Shown: positions 33,093 to 41,792 of the stretch, one piece after another
Layout of the letters: each line of letters opens with the position of its first letter
Position numbering within the stretch: the stretch's first letter is position 1
DNA from: CAMFLJ01 sp963702555
Lineage (GTDB): Bacteria; Actinomycetota; Acidimicrobiia; Acidimicrobiales; Acidimicrobilacustridaceae
NCBI GenBank assembly: GCA_963702555.1
Contig: CAVPCW010000011.1
Location: 496,001 to 560,000, forward strand
Reading direction: 5' to 3'
DNA length: 64,000 bases
Program-made: the position numbers and the translations under genes
The notes under the pieces: generated by a model
Seen by the model: the letters and a program-made list of their open reading frames with translations, nothing else
What the model was told of the DNA's origin: nothing
Databases searched by the model: none

Positions 33093-34231
33093 GTGCGGAT
33101 CAGGAGCTCCTCAGGTCGACCACACGGAAGTTCCTCGAGGCGGAGAGTCCTCTCACCGATGTGCGAGCACTCGCCGACGACCCGGCCGGGTTCACGAGGG
33201 ACTACTGGCGCCGGGCGGCGCAGCTCGGGTGGACCACCATGCTGGTGGCCGAGGCCGACGGCGGGGGGAGCCTGAGCGGTGAGGGCCTCCTCGACCTCGT
33301 GATCGTGGCCGAGGAGATGGGACGACTCGTCGCGCCGGGCCCGTTCGTTCCCACCAACGTGGTGGCCTCGGCGCTGAGTCGTTCGGGTTCTGCGGACGCG
33401 CGCTCGGAGTTCCTTCCCGGCCTCGTCGACGGCAGCCTGGTGGCGGCGTGGGTCGCCTCTGACGGCATGCCGTCCCGGGCGATCGGCGGCTGCCGGGCTG
33501 ATCGATCGGCCGATGGCTTCGTGCTGAACGGGGTAGCGGCACCCGTCGAGGCAGGAGCACAGGCCGACGTGGTCCTCGTGACGGCGGCGACCGAGGCCGG
33601 CCCCACCCAGTTCCTCGTCGACACCCGCGCCCGTGGGGTGACGGCGGTCCCGATGGGCTCGATCGACCTGGTGCGTCGTTTCGCCGAGCTCCGTTTCGAC
33701 GACGTCGCCATCGCTGCGCCCAGGATGGTCGGGGAGATCGGTGACGCCGCCGTCGAGCTGGAGCAGCAACTGCGCATCGCGTTGGTGCTGCAGTGCGCGG
33801 AGACCGTGGGAGCCACACAACAGGTACTGGACTTCACCCTCGCGTACGTCGCGGACAGGTACTCGTTCGGACGACCGCTGGCGTCCTATCAGGCCCTCAA
33901 ACATCGCTTCGCCGACATGAAGATGTGGCTCGAGGCGAGCCACGGCACCACGGCCGCAGCGGCGCGCGCCGTGCAGGACGGGGCGGTCGGGGCCGGTGAG
34001 CTGGTGAGCGCCGCGAAGGCCTACGTCACCGTCAACGCCACCGAGATCGTGCAGGACTGCGTGCAGATGCACGGAGGCATCGGGATCACCTGGGAGCACG
34101 ACCTGCACCTCTACCTGCGCCGCGCGACGTTGAACCGGGGCCTCTACGGTTCTCCGGCCGATCACCTCGAACGCATCGCCGGTCTCCTCGGCATGGGCGA
34201 ACCCTCCGCGATCGGGTGCGCGGACCGATGA
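33077..34231 (+). CDS. Acyl-CoA dehydrogenase, small subunit-type, 384 aa
   Basis: This is the paralogue of the gene at 6691: the segments ALKHRFADMKMWLEASHG and QDCVQMHGGIGITWEHDLHL match closely. The position of the classical catalytic glutamate again reads YGSPADH. It is one half of a probable heterotetramer with the gene that follows. GTG 33077 is chosen because the GGGGGG at 33066-33071 is five bases away; GTG 33074 is one codon earlier and also possible. The stop overlaps the next start by ATGA, a tighter coupling than the 40-base gap in the first pair. Confidence 0.88.
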   Translation: MQLGLSADQELLRSTTRKFLEAESPLTDVRALADDPAGFTRDYWRRAAQLGWTTMLVAEADGGGSLSGEGLLDLVIVAEEMGRLVAPGPFVPTNVVASALSRSGSADARSEFLPGLVDGSLVAAWVASDGMPSRAIGGCRADRSADGFVLNGVAAPVEAGAQADVVLVTAATEAGPTQFLVDTRARGVTAVPMGSIDLVRRFAELRFDDVAIAAPRMVGEIGDAAVELEQQLRIALVLQCAETVGATQQVLDFTLAYVADRYSFGRPLASYQALKHRFADMKMWLEASHGTTAAAARAVQDGAVGAGELVSAAKAYVTVNATEIVQDCVQMHGGIGITWEHDLHLYLRRATLNRGLYGSPADHLERIAGLLGMGEPSAIGCADR

Positions 34232-35514
34232 CGGTCGCGAGTGCGATGGAGCCGGTCGAGTCCTTCCGGGTGCGAGCCCGGCGGTGGCTGGCCGAGAACC
34301 TTGCTCCGGCCGACGCCGCCACCGGCACCCGTTCCGACGAGCGCCATGAGAGGGAGCGGGAGCTGCAGCACCGCATCTGGGTCGGCGGATTCGCCGGCAT
34401 CTGCTGGCCGGCGGAGTACGGAGGTCTCGGCCTCGACCTCGCCCACCAGCGGGCCTTCGACGACGAGTCGACGGGCTACGACCTGCCGCTGTCGTTCAAC
34501 ATCCCGACGTTCGGGATCCTGGCGGCGACCCTGATGGACTGCGGTACCCACGAGCAGAAGGCCCGACACCTCCCCGCCATCCTGAGGGGTGAGGAGCGGT
34601 GGGTCCAGTTCCTCTCCGAGCCGAGCGGCGGATCAGATCTCGCCGGCTGCATCACCCGGGCCGACCGCGACGGGGACGTCTTCGTCCTCAACGGGTCGAA
34701 GATCTGGAGCTCGGCGGCGGCGGTGAGCGACTACGCGATGTGCCTGGCGCGCACGAACTGGGACGTTCCCAAGCATCGCGGTCTCACGATGTTCATCGTG
34801 GAGATCCACCAGCCCGGCATCCAGATCGACCCCATCGAGCAGGTCAACGGCTCGATGGAGTTCTGCCAGGAGTTCTTCGACGACGTCGTCATCCCGGAAG
34901 CCGACGTGGTGGGCGAGGTCGACGACGGCTGGAAGGTGGCCTCGCGGCTGCTCCTCCACGAGCGCACCGCGGTCGGCGGTGGTTCGCCGTACACGAGCGG
35001 TCGGTCGGCCGGCACCTCCAATGCCGGACCCGACCGTTCCCTCCTGCGGCTCGCCGAGGCGACGGGACAGAGCGCGGATCCCCGGGTCAGGCAGATCGTC
35101 GCCGGCCTCCACGTCGAGCACCTGGTGAACGGCCATCTCGTCGAACGTGTCGCCGAGGGCATCCGCACCGGCGCCCTGCCCCCGGCGTCGGGCTCGATGA
35201 CCAAGCTCTTCCACGCGGTGTACGGGGTGAAGCTGGCCGAGGCCGCCCTACAGGTCGGTGGTGCCGAAACGGTGGTCTGGCCGGAAGGGTCCGATGGCCT
35301 CGGGCGGGTGCTCGGCGAGGCCAGCCTCTCCCGCCAGGCGATGTGCCTCGGCGGCGGGAGCAACGAGATCCAGCGCAACATCATCAGCGAGCGGGTGCTG
35401 GGGATGCCCCGCGAATGGTCGGCCGATCGGGACGTGCCCTACCGCGACGTGAAGCGCAACACCATGCCTGTCGACCCACGACACCATGCATCCCCGGGGA
35501 ACGAGCCATCGTGA
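34228..35514 (+). CDS. Acyl-CoA dehydrogenase, large subunit-type, 428 aa
   Basis: This is the partner of the small subunit and paralogue of the gene at 7862. Matching landmarks are AGICWPAEYGG, FLSEPSGGSDLAG, EFCQEFFDDVVIPEADV and LGGGSNEIQRNIISERVLG, in which Gly replaces the glutamate of YEGT. ATG 34228 overlaps the previous stop; GTG 34216 is an alternative. The stop overlaps the third dehydrogenase start by GTGA. Two subunits plus a third single dehydrogenase in one coupled run suggest successive or alternative beta-oxidation cycles on one substrate. Confidence 0.9.
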   Translation: MTVASAMEPVESFRVRARRWLAENLAPADAATGTRSDERHERERELQHRIWVGGFAGICWPAEYGGLGLDLAHQRAFDDESTGYDLPLSFNIPTFGILAATLMDCGTHEQKARHLPAILRGEERWVQFLSEPSGGSDLAGCITRADRDGDVFVLNGSKIWSSAAAVSDYAMCLARTNWDVPKHRGLTMFIVEIHQPGIQIDPIEQVNGSMEFCQEFFDDVVIPEADVVGEVDDGWKVASRLLLHERTAVGGGSPYTSGRSAGTSNAGPDRSLLRLAEATGQSADPRVRQIVAGLHVEHLVNGHLVERVAEGIRTGALPPASGSMTKLFHAVYGVKLAEAALQVGGAETVVWPEGSDGLGRVLGEASLSRQAMCLGGGSNEIQRNIISERVLGMPREWSADRDVPYRDVKRNTMPVDPRHHASPGNEPS

Positions 35515-36689
35515 ACGACACGCACACCCACCCGGCCGACGCGTTCGGGCGAGAGCTGCGGGACTGGTTCTCCGCGAACTTCACCCCGGAGGTGAAGGCG
35601 TCGCTGGAGCTCGGTGACGATGACATGCGGTTCGACGCCCAGCGCAGGTGGAACGCCACGCTGGCCGACGCCGGGTACGCAGCGATCTCCTGGCCGGTCG
35701 AGTACGGAGGGCGGGACGCAGGCATCGAGGAGCAGCTCGCCTACAACACCGAATCGGCGCGGGTCGGCGCGCCTGGCCCGGTGAACGCCATCGGGGTGGC
35801 CAACATCGCACCGGCGATCATGGCGATGGGCACCGACGAGCAGAAGGAGCGGTTCCTCCGGCCGATGCTCCGCGGGGACGAGGTCTGGAGCCAGGGCATG
35901 TCCGAACCGGGCGCCGGGTCGGACCTCGCCTCACTGGCGTGCCGGGCCGTCCGCGACGGTGACCACTTCGTGGTGAACGGTCAGAAGACGTGGAACTCCA
36001 ACGGGGACCGGGCCGACTGGTGTCAGCTCTACGTGCGCACCAACCTCGATGTACCGAAGCACCAGGGCATCACGTGCCTGCTGGTCGACATGCGTACGCC
36101 GGGCATCGAGGTCAGGCCGATCCTCACGATGGCCGGGGACCGCGGGTTCAGCGACGTGTTCTTCACCGACGCCCGTGTCCCGGTGACCGCGCTGCTGGGG
36201 GAGATGGACGCCGGGTGGGCCGTGGCCACCAACACCTTGTCGAACGAGCGGGCGGGCGTGGCCCGCATGTACCTCGATCTGCGCGCCTCCTTCGACCGCC
36301 TCCTCACCGCCGCCTCGGTCGTCCGGGCCGACGGCACCCGTGCGGTCGACGCCCCTGTCGCCCGTGACGAGTTGATGACCCGCTTCGTCGAGGTCCGCAA
36401 CCTGGAGTTCCTGGCCAAGCGGGCGCTCGGCGCCGCCCTCAGCGGGAGGCCCCCCGGGGCCGAGGGCAGCGTGATGAAGTTGGCCTGGTCGGAGACGAGT
36501 CGGGCGCTGTCCCGCACTGCCGTCGACGTGCTCGGGATGGAGGCCCTCGACGGGCCGTGGGGGCACGGTCTGTTGTCGTCCACCTCATTGACCATCGCCG
36601 GTGGCACCAGCGAGGTGAACCGCAACATCATCGCGGAACGGGTGCTCGGGCTCCCACGCGAACCGAAGCCGTCGACGCCTTCCTCCTGA
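35511..36689 (+). CDS. Acyl-CoA dehydrogenase, 392 aa
   Basis: This is the third dehydrogenase of the coupled run. It has MSEPGAGSDLASLA, DHFVVNGQKTWNSNG and, at the end, TIAGGTSEVNRNIIAERVLG with the Gly-for-Glu change. It is of the group that also includes the gene at 16989. The GTG start is embedded in the previous stop. The gene ends 60 bases before operator site 10. By family, it would oxidise a 2-methyl-branched or ring-linked acyl-CoA, but the exact substrate is not readable. Confidence 0.9.
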   Translation: MNDTHTHPADAFGRELRDWFSANFTPEVKASLELGDDDMRFDAQRRWNATLADAGYAAISWPVEYGGRDAGIEEQLAYNTESARVGAPGPVNAIGVANIAPAIMAMGTDEQKERFLRPMLRGDEVWSQGMSEPGAGSDLASLACRAVRDGDHFVVNGQKTWNSNGDRADWCQLYVRTNLDVPKHQGITCLLVDMRTPGIEVRPILTMAGDRGFSDVFFTDARVPVTALLGEMDAGWAVATNTLSNERAGVARMYLDLRASFDRLLTAASVVRADGTRAVDAPVARDELMTRFVEVRNLEFLAKRALGAALSGRPPGAEGSVMKLAWSETSRALSRTAVDVLGMEALDGPWGHGLLSSTSLTIAGGTSEVNRNIIAERVLGLPREPKPSTPSS

Positions 36690-36749
36690 GCATCGGCCGC
36701 CTCGGTCGGACGGGGGTCGGGCCGACGGACACCGATCCGTCGGCCCGGC

Positions 36750-36763
36750 TAACATCCATGTCA
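36750..36763. promoter_or_regulatory. 14-bp dyad operator, site 10 (TAACA-TCCA-TGTCA)
   Basis: The site lies 29 bases upstream of the SDR start at 36793. TAACAT in the left half fits a -10 hexamer, so the dyad would overlap the promoter core. Confidence 0.65.
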
Positions 36764-36792
36764 GTTTCGACTGGGGCCGAGAGGGAGTGACC

Positions 36793-37612
36793 GTGGACGA
36801 TCCGCTGCAGTACGAGGGCGCCCGTGTGGTGGTGACCGGAGCCGCCTCGGGCATGGGTGCGGCGTGTGCTGCTGCGCTCACCGAGCTGGGCGCGGAGGTG
36901 CACGGCATCGACATCAACGACGGCGGCGGGGGACTGGCGGCGTTCCACCGCTGCGACCTCGGGGATCCCGCGTCGATCGACGCCACGGTCGCCGAGATCG
37001 GCGGGTCGGTCGACTCCCTGTTCAACTGTGCCGGCCTGCCGACCACGGCCCCGAGCCAGAAGATCGTGCTCGTGAACTTCGTCGGACACCGGCACCTGAC
37101 CGAGGCACTCATCCCTCACATGGGGCCTGGCTCGAGCATCGGGTTCATCTCCTCGGCCGCCGGCATGGGCTGGATCATGAACATGGCGAACTTGTACGGC
37201 CTGCTGATGACCCCCGACTTCGAGGCCGCCCAGGCCTGGTGCGCGGACAACGCCGTGCTCATCGGCGAGAACGGTTACGGGTTCTCGAAGGAAGCCATCA
37301 ACGCCTATGCGGCCTTCCGTGGCTTCCAGCTGGCTCCCGAGGGGATCCGGGTGAACGCCATCATGCCGGGCCCGACCGACACGCCGATGATGCCGTCCTT
37401 CGTCGAGAGCATGGGGCGAGGAGTTCTTCCAGGCGTTCCCCAAGCCGGTCGGACGGAACTCGACGCCCGAGGAGCAGGCCTGGCCGCTCATCATGCTCAA
37501 CAGCAGGCGTTCGAGCTACGTCACCGCGACGACGTTGATGACCGATGGAGGGTTCTCCGGTGGTATCTACACCGGTGGCATCGACCCGTCGGTGCTGACG
37601 CCGCCGGCCTGA
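36793..37612 (+). CDS. SDR, 3-alpha-hydroxysteroid/coniferyl-alcohol dehydrogenase-like; frameshifted
   Basis: This SDR has VTGAASGMG for the nucleotide, FISSAAGMGW (Ser), and YGFSKEAIN (Tyr, Lys), with the long insertion between Ser and Tyr (LLMTPDFEAAQAW) typical of the 3-alpha-HSD/coniferyl-alcohol dehydrogenase group. The frame breaks at 37413-37416, where a run of four G follows ATGs Tyr-side helix. Removing one G gives MGEEFFQAFPKPVG and a full C-terminus (LMTDGGFSGGIYTGG) ending at 37612, 272 aa in all. The gene length is 3n+1, as a single insertion predicts. The GTG start follows GAGAGGGAG. A steroid-like alcohol is a reasonable substrate guess. Confidence 0.85.
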
Positions 37613-37636
37613 GACCTGTCGCCCAGGCGACGGGAG

Positions 37637-38860
37637 TCAGAGGATGGCGCCCGAGGCCTTCATCGCCTCGAGGTCGTCCCAGTCGAGGCCGGCGGCCAGC
37701 AGCACCAGTTCCGTGTGCTCGCCGTGCTCCGGGCACCGGCTGACCTCGACCGCCTGCTCGTCGAACTGGGCGGGGCTGGCCACGAGCTGGACCTCCTGGC
37801 CGTTGCCGGCGGTCATGGTGGGCAGATAGCCGTTGGCGATGACCTGGGGGTCCTCGTAGAGCTCGTCGAGGGTCTGGAACGGGGTCCACACGCCGTCGAA
37901 GTCGGCCAGCGCCTCCTTCCAGTGGGAAAGAGGGTGTGCGCCGAACGCCTCGTCGAGCAGGGTGATGCACTCGGCGCTGTTCTCCGCCCGGGCGGCGTGG
38001 TCGATGAAGCGCTCGTCGGTGGCCATCTCGGGCCTGCCGAGCCGGCGCACGAAGTCGGTCCAGAACTTGTCGCTCTGCAGGAGGATGAGGCTGATGTACC
38101 GGTCATCGGCGGTGCGATAGGCCCCGACCACGGGGTTGGGCGACAGCTTGCGGTCGCTCTGCTGGGGCATCTTCGTCATCCCGAAGAGCTTCGAGGCCAC
38201 GATCAGAGGGGAGATCTGCCACATGGCCGTGGCCAGCAGGGACACGTCGACGACGCTGGTCTCACCGGTGTTGGCCCGCTTGAACAACGCCGCGGCGATG
38301 GCGCCGGCCGTGGCGAGCCCGCCCATCACGTCGCCGTACGCCGGCCCCGGCTGACCCGCCGGCCACCCTTCGGCGTTCTCGGGCAGGATCGAGGCCATGC
38401 CGCTGCGGGCCCAGAACGAGGCGCCGTCGTAGCCGCCCTTCTCGGCATCGGGCCCCTTGGGACCCTGCCCGGTGCCCTTGGCGATGATGATCCGGGGGTT
38501 CCGGGCGCGGATGTCCTCGATGTCGATGCCCAGCTTCCGCCGGACCTTGGGCATGTAGTTCGTGAGCAGCACATCGGCGGTCTCGACGAGCTTCAGGAAC
38601 GCCTCGTGTCCATCGGGTTTGGTGAGATCGATGGCCACCGACTGCTTGCCCCGGTTGGGCTGCTCCATCATGAAGTTCACCCCGCCCGCGCCACCGGGTA
38701 CGAGGCCGGACGTGACGAGGCCCCGTTGCGGGTCACCACCCAGCGGAGGTTCCACCTTGATGACCTCGGCCCCCCAGTCGACGAGCACGGCGCCCCCCGA
38801 CGGGATGAACATCCAGCTCGACAGTTCGATGACGCGAATGCCGTCCAATGGTCCTGACAT
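37637..38860 (-). CDS. Class III CoA-transferase (CaiB/BaiF family), 407 aa
   Basis: This enzyme moves CoA between carboxylic acids without ATP. The N-terminal IRVIELSSWMFIPSGG and AEVIKVEPPLGGD, and the active-site region GPAYGDVMGGLATAGA with the catalytic Asp, are all typical. The length is standard. AAGGGGAAC precedes the ATG. It is third in the P450 - aldehyde dehydrogenase - CoA-transferase run on the minus strand. That order fits stepwise oxidation of a terminal methyl to an acid and then loading with CoA, or removal of the CoA from a product. Confidence 0.92.
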   Translation of the reverse strand: MSGPLDGIRVIELSSWMFIPSGGAVLVDWGAEVIKVEPPLGGDPQRGLVTSGLVPGGAGGVNFMMEQPNRGKQSVAIDLTKPDGHEAFLKLVETADVLLTNYMPKVRRKLGIDIEDIRARNPRIIIAKGTGQGPKGPDAEKGGYDGASFWARSGMASILPENAEGWPAGQPGPAYGDVMGGLATAGAIAAALFKRANTGETSVVDVSLLATAMWQISPLIVASKLFGMTKMPQQSDRKLSPNPVVGAYRTADDRYISLILLQSDKFWTDFVRRLGRPEMATDERFIDHAARAENSAECITLLDEAFGAHPLSHWKEALADFDGVWTPFQTLDELYEDPQVIANGYLPTMTAGNGQEVQLVASPAQFDEQAVEVSRCPEHGEHTELVLLAAGLDWDDLEAMKASGAIL

Positions 38861-38904
38861 TGTGCTTCGTTCCCCTTGGTCGATGACGGGGTCGGCAGAC
38901 TGGC

Positions 38905-40368
38905 TCAGGCCTGCGGCCAGCCGACGGTCTTGGTCTCGGTGAAGATCTCCAGCCCCTCGATACCGCACTGGCGGCCGATGCCCGACTGCTTGTAGCCACC
39001 GAACGGGGCATCGGCGCCGTACCAGACCCCACCGTTGAGCGCGAGCGTGCCGGTACGGATGCGGCGGGCGACGGACTTGGCCCGTTCGAGGTCCCCCGAG
39101 GTGATGGCTCCGGAGAGGCCGTACCGGCTGTCGTTGGCGATGCGGACCGCGTCGTCGTCGTCGTCGTAGCCGATCATGACGAGCACCGGCCCGAAGATCT
39201 CCTCCTGGGCGATGGTCATCGAGTTGTCCACGTCGGCGAACAGGGTCGGCTCGACGTAGAAGCCCTTGTCGAACTGAGGAGGGACCCCACCGCCGGTGAC
39301 GAGCCGTGCGCCCTGCGCCTTGCCCTTCTCGATGTAGTCGAGCACCCGGAGCTGTTGGCGCTTCGAGACCTGCGGGCCCTGGAGGTTCGACGGGTCGGTG
39401 GGGTCTCCGTAGGTGACCGCGGCGAAGGCGGCGGCGACGATGTCGACCGCTTCGGCGTAGCGCGAGTTGGGAACCATGAGGCGGGTCGGGATGGCACAAC
39501 CCTGGCCGGCATGGAAGCAGGCCCCTGCGGCGCCGGGAAGGGCCGCGGTCAGGTCGGCGTCGTCGAGCACCAGGTTGACGGACTTGCCTCCCAACTCGAG
39601 GAAGACCGGCTTCAGGGTGTCCGCGGCGGCGGCCATGATGCGCCGTCCCGTGGCCGTCGACCCGGTGAAGGCCATCATGTCGACGTCGGGGGAGGTGCTC
39701 ATCACCTCGCCGATGAGGTGGTCCTGGCCGACGACGATGTTGACCACCCCCGGGGGGATGTCGGTCTTCTCGGCGATGAGGCGACCGAGACGCAGTGCGT
39801 TCCACGGGGTGTCGGGGGCGGGCTTGAGAACGCAGGTGTTGCCCATGGCCAGCACCGGGCCGAGCTTGTTGAGGATGATCTCGATCGGGAAGTTCCACGG
39901 CACGATGACGGCCACGACCCCGATCGGCTCCTTCCACACCTCTCGTTCGGTCTGCACGCCCATGCCGAACGCGTCCTTCGGGCCGAGGGACCGCGTCCAC
40001 TCGAACCGGTCGATCATCTCGGCCGGCCACAGCAGCGCTTCGCGGAGCGGCGCGTCGAGCTGTGGCCCGTAGGTGAGCAGCACCGGGCAACCGACCTCGG
40101 CCACCAGCTCGGCCCGCAGCTCCTCCTGTTCGGACTCGATGGCGGCCTGGAGCTGGAGCAGGCAGGTCTTGCGGAACGCGTGGTCGGTCGCCCAGCCGGT
40201 GGTGTCGAACGCGGCGCGGGCCGCGGCGATGGCGGCACGCATGTCGGCGGCGGTGCCGTCGGCGACCGGCCCGAGCACCTCTTCGGTGGCGGGGTTGATG
40301 TTGTCGAAGGTGCCGCCCCCCTCGGCGTCGACCAGCTTTCCTCCGATGAGCAGGCGTGCGTCGCCCAT
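38905..40368 (-). CDS. Aldehyde dehydrogenase (NAD(P)-dependent), 487 aa
   Basis: This enzyme oxidises an aldehyde to a carboxylic acid. The catalytic Glu is in LELGGKSVN, the catalytic Cys in HAGQGCAIPTR, and the cofactor loop in FTGSTATGRRI; the late signature EEIFGPVLVM is also intact. GGGGGAAC precedes ATG 40368. The gene lies 44 bases upstream of the CoA-transferase and 106 bases downstream of the P450, so it likely belongs to the same operon from operator site 11. The natural substrate would be the aldehyde made by the P450 or a linked alcohol dehydrogenase. Confidence 0.93.
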   Translation of the reverse strand: MGDARLLIGGKLVDAEGGGTFDNINPATEEVLGPVADGTAADMRAAIAAARAAFDTTGWATDHAFRKTCLLQLQAAIESEQEELRAELVAEVGCPVLLTYGPQLDAPLREALLWPAEMIDRFEWTRSLGPKDAFGMGVQTEREVWKEPIGVVAVIVPWNFPIEIILNKLGPVLAMGNTCVLKPAPDTPWNALRLGRLIAEKTDIPPGVVNIVVGQDHLIGEVMSTSPDVDMMAFTGSTATGRRIMAAAADTLKPVFLELGGKSVNLVLDDADLTAALPGAAGACFHAGQGCAIPTRLMVPNSRYAEAVDIVAAAFAAVTYGDPTDPSNLQGPQVSKRQQLRVLDYIEKGKAQGARLVTGGGVPPQFDKGFYVEPTLFADVDNSMTIAQEEIFGPVLVMIGYDDDDDAVRIANDSRYGLSGAITSGDLERAKSVARRIRTGTLALNGGVWYGADAPFGGYKQSGIGRQCGIEGLEIFTETKTVGWPQA

Positions 40369-40474
40369 GATCGTGTTCCCCCGTGCGGTGATGGTGTTGG
40401 GTCGGGTGTCGCGGTGGTGTGGTGCGGTCGACTCCAGAGTCGCGGTCGAGCGGCTCGTCAGGGTCTGGACTCGT

Positions 40475-41674
40475 TCACCAGACGAGTTCGAGGTTCTCCA
40501 CCGATCGGAGCCCCTGGCTGTAGACGAGTTCGATGCCCTCGGCGAGGGCGTAGCTGGGCACGGCGGCGTGCCACTCCTCGATCGCCACCCGTAGTTCCAT
40601 GCGGGCGAGGTGGGACCCGAGGCAGCGGTGGGCGCCGCCCCCGAAGGCCAGGTGCTTGTTCGACTCGCGGGTGAAGTCGATCGTGTCGACGTCGGGCCAG
40701 GCCTTCTCGTCGGTGTTGGCCGAGCCGAGCATCACACTGACGGTCGTGCCCTTCTCGATGGGGCAGCCGGCCAGGACGGTGTCCTCGGTGGTGATGCGCA
40801 CGACACCTGAGACCGGGCTCTCCCAGCGCAGCATCTCCTCGATGGCGGAGGGGATCAGCGCAGGGTCGTCGACGATCGACTGGCGGTGTTCGGGGTGCTG
40901 CGCGAGGTAGGCGACGAAGCAGTCGAGCGAGGCGGTGACCGTGTCGAGGCCGGCGAGGAAGAACAGGTAGCAGATGTCGAGGATCTCGTCATGGGTCAGC
41001 GTGTGCCCGTCGACCTCGGCGGTCAGGAACCCCGAGATGAAGTCGTCCCGGGGGTCCTTGGTCCGCTCGTCGAGCACCTCCTCGAGCACGGCGTAGATCT
41101 TGGCTCCGGTGGCGTTCACCAACTCGAGGCGTTCCTCGGGCGTGTGGGCCGGAGGGCGGATGATGCCGTCCTTGAGCTCGATGAACTCCCTGCGACGCGA
41201 CACCGGGAGGCCGAGCAACTCCAGGAACACGGTGGTGGGCAGTGGTTCGGCGACGGCGCTGTGGAAGTTGCCCTGACCCTGGTCGACGATCTCACCGATC
41301 ATCTCGCGCACGAGAGCCCGCGTCCGGTCCTCGATGGCCGCGGCCTGCTTGGGAGCGAACAGCGGGTCGAGGATCTTGCGGAAGTTCTTGTGGTCCGGGG
41401 GATCGATCTGGAGGGGGATGAGCGGTCGGACCTGCCCGATGTGCACGGCGTCGATGCCCGAGGAGAACACCTCGGGGTGCTTGAGGACCTCGCGGACCTC
41501 GGCTTCGCCGGCGACCAGCACCATGGTGGCGCTGGTGCCCACGCCCATGTTGTCCATCGGCATCACCGGCGCCACGCTGCGGAGCATCTGGTACCCCTCC
41601 TGGGGGTGGGCCAGCAGGTGGAGATCGATCCCCGGATCGTCGCCGTCGACCTTGACCGGTTCGCTGGAGCTCAC
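40475..41674 (-). CDS. Cytochrome P450 monooxygenase, 399 aa
   Basis: This is a second soluble P450, not closely alike to the one at 26467. The heme loop is FGGGAHRCLGSHLAR with the cysteine at about residue 351, the I-helix is FLAGLDTV with the usual Asp-Thr, and the ExxR is EEMLR. AGGAGG precedes the ATG at good spacing. It heads the run P450 - aldehyde dehydrogenase - CoA-transferase. The electron donor is probably the ferredoxin at 11620; no reductase gene is present in the window. Confidence 0.92.
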   Translation of the reverse strand: MSSSEPVKVDGDDPGIDLHLLAHPQEGYQMLRSVAPVMPMDNMGVGTSATMVLVAGEAEVREVLKHPEVFSSGIDAVHIGQVRPLIPLQIDPPDHKNFRKILDPLFAPKQAAAIEDRTRALVREMIGEIVDQGQGNFHSAVAEPLPTTVFLELLGLPVSRRREFIELKDGIIRPPAHTPEERLELVNATGAKIYAVLEEVLDERTKDPRDDFISGFLTAEVDGHTLTHDEILDICYLFFLAGLDTVTASLDCFVAYLAQHPEHRQSIVDDPALIPSAIEEMLRWESPVSGVVRITTEDTVLAGCPIEKGTTVSVMLGSANTDEKAWPDVDTIDFTRESNKHLAFGGGAHRCLGSHLARMELRVAIEEWHAAVPSYALAEGIELVYSQGLRSVENLELVW

Positions 41675-41717
41675 GGATCCTCCTCGGATGGGTGCCGAGC
41701 CCTGTCTAGCGCAAATC

Positions 41718-41731
41718 TAACGTCAGTGTCA
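41718..41731. promoter_or_regulatory. 14-bp dyad operator, site 11 (TAACG-TCAG-TGTCA)
   Basis: The site lies in the 118-base divergent region, 43 bases from the P450 start and 61 bases from the CoA-ligase start. On the minus strand its edge reads TTAGAT, a -10-like hexamer also seen at site 7. Confidence 0.68.
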
Positions 41732-41792
41732 TGGAGAAGGGCGGGGCGCTAAGGTCCGCCTGGCTCGCCGGCATCGAACTCGGGGGAGTGTG

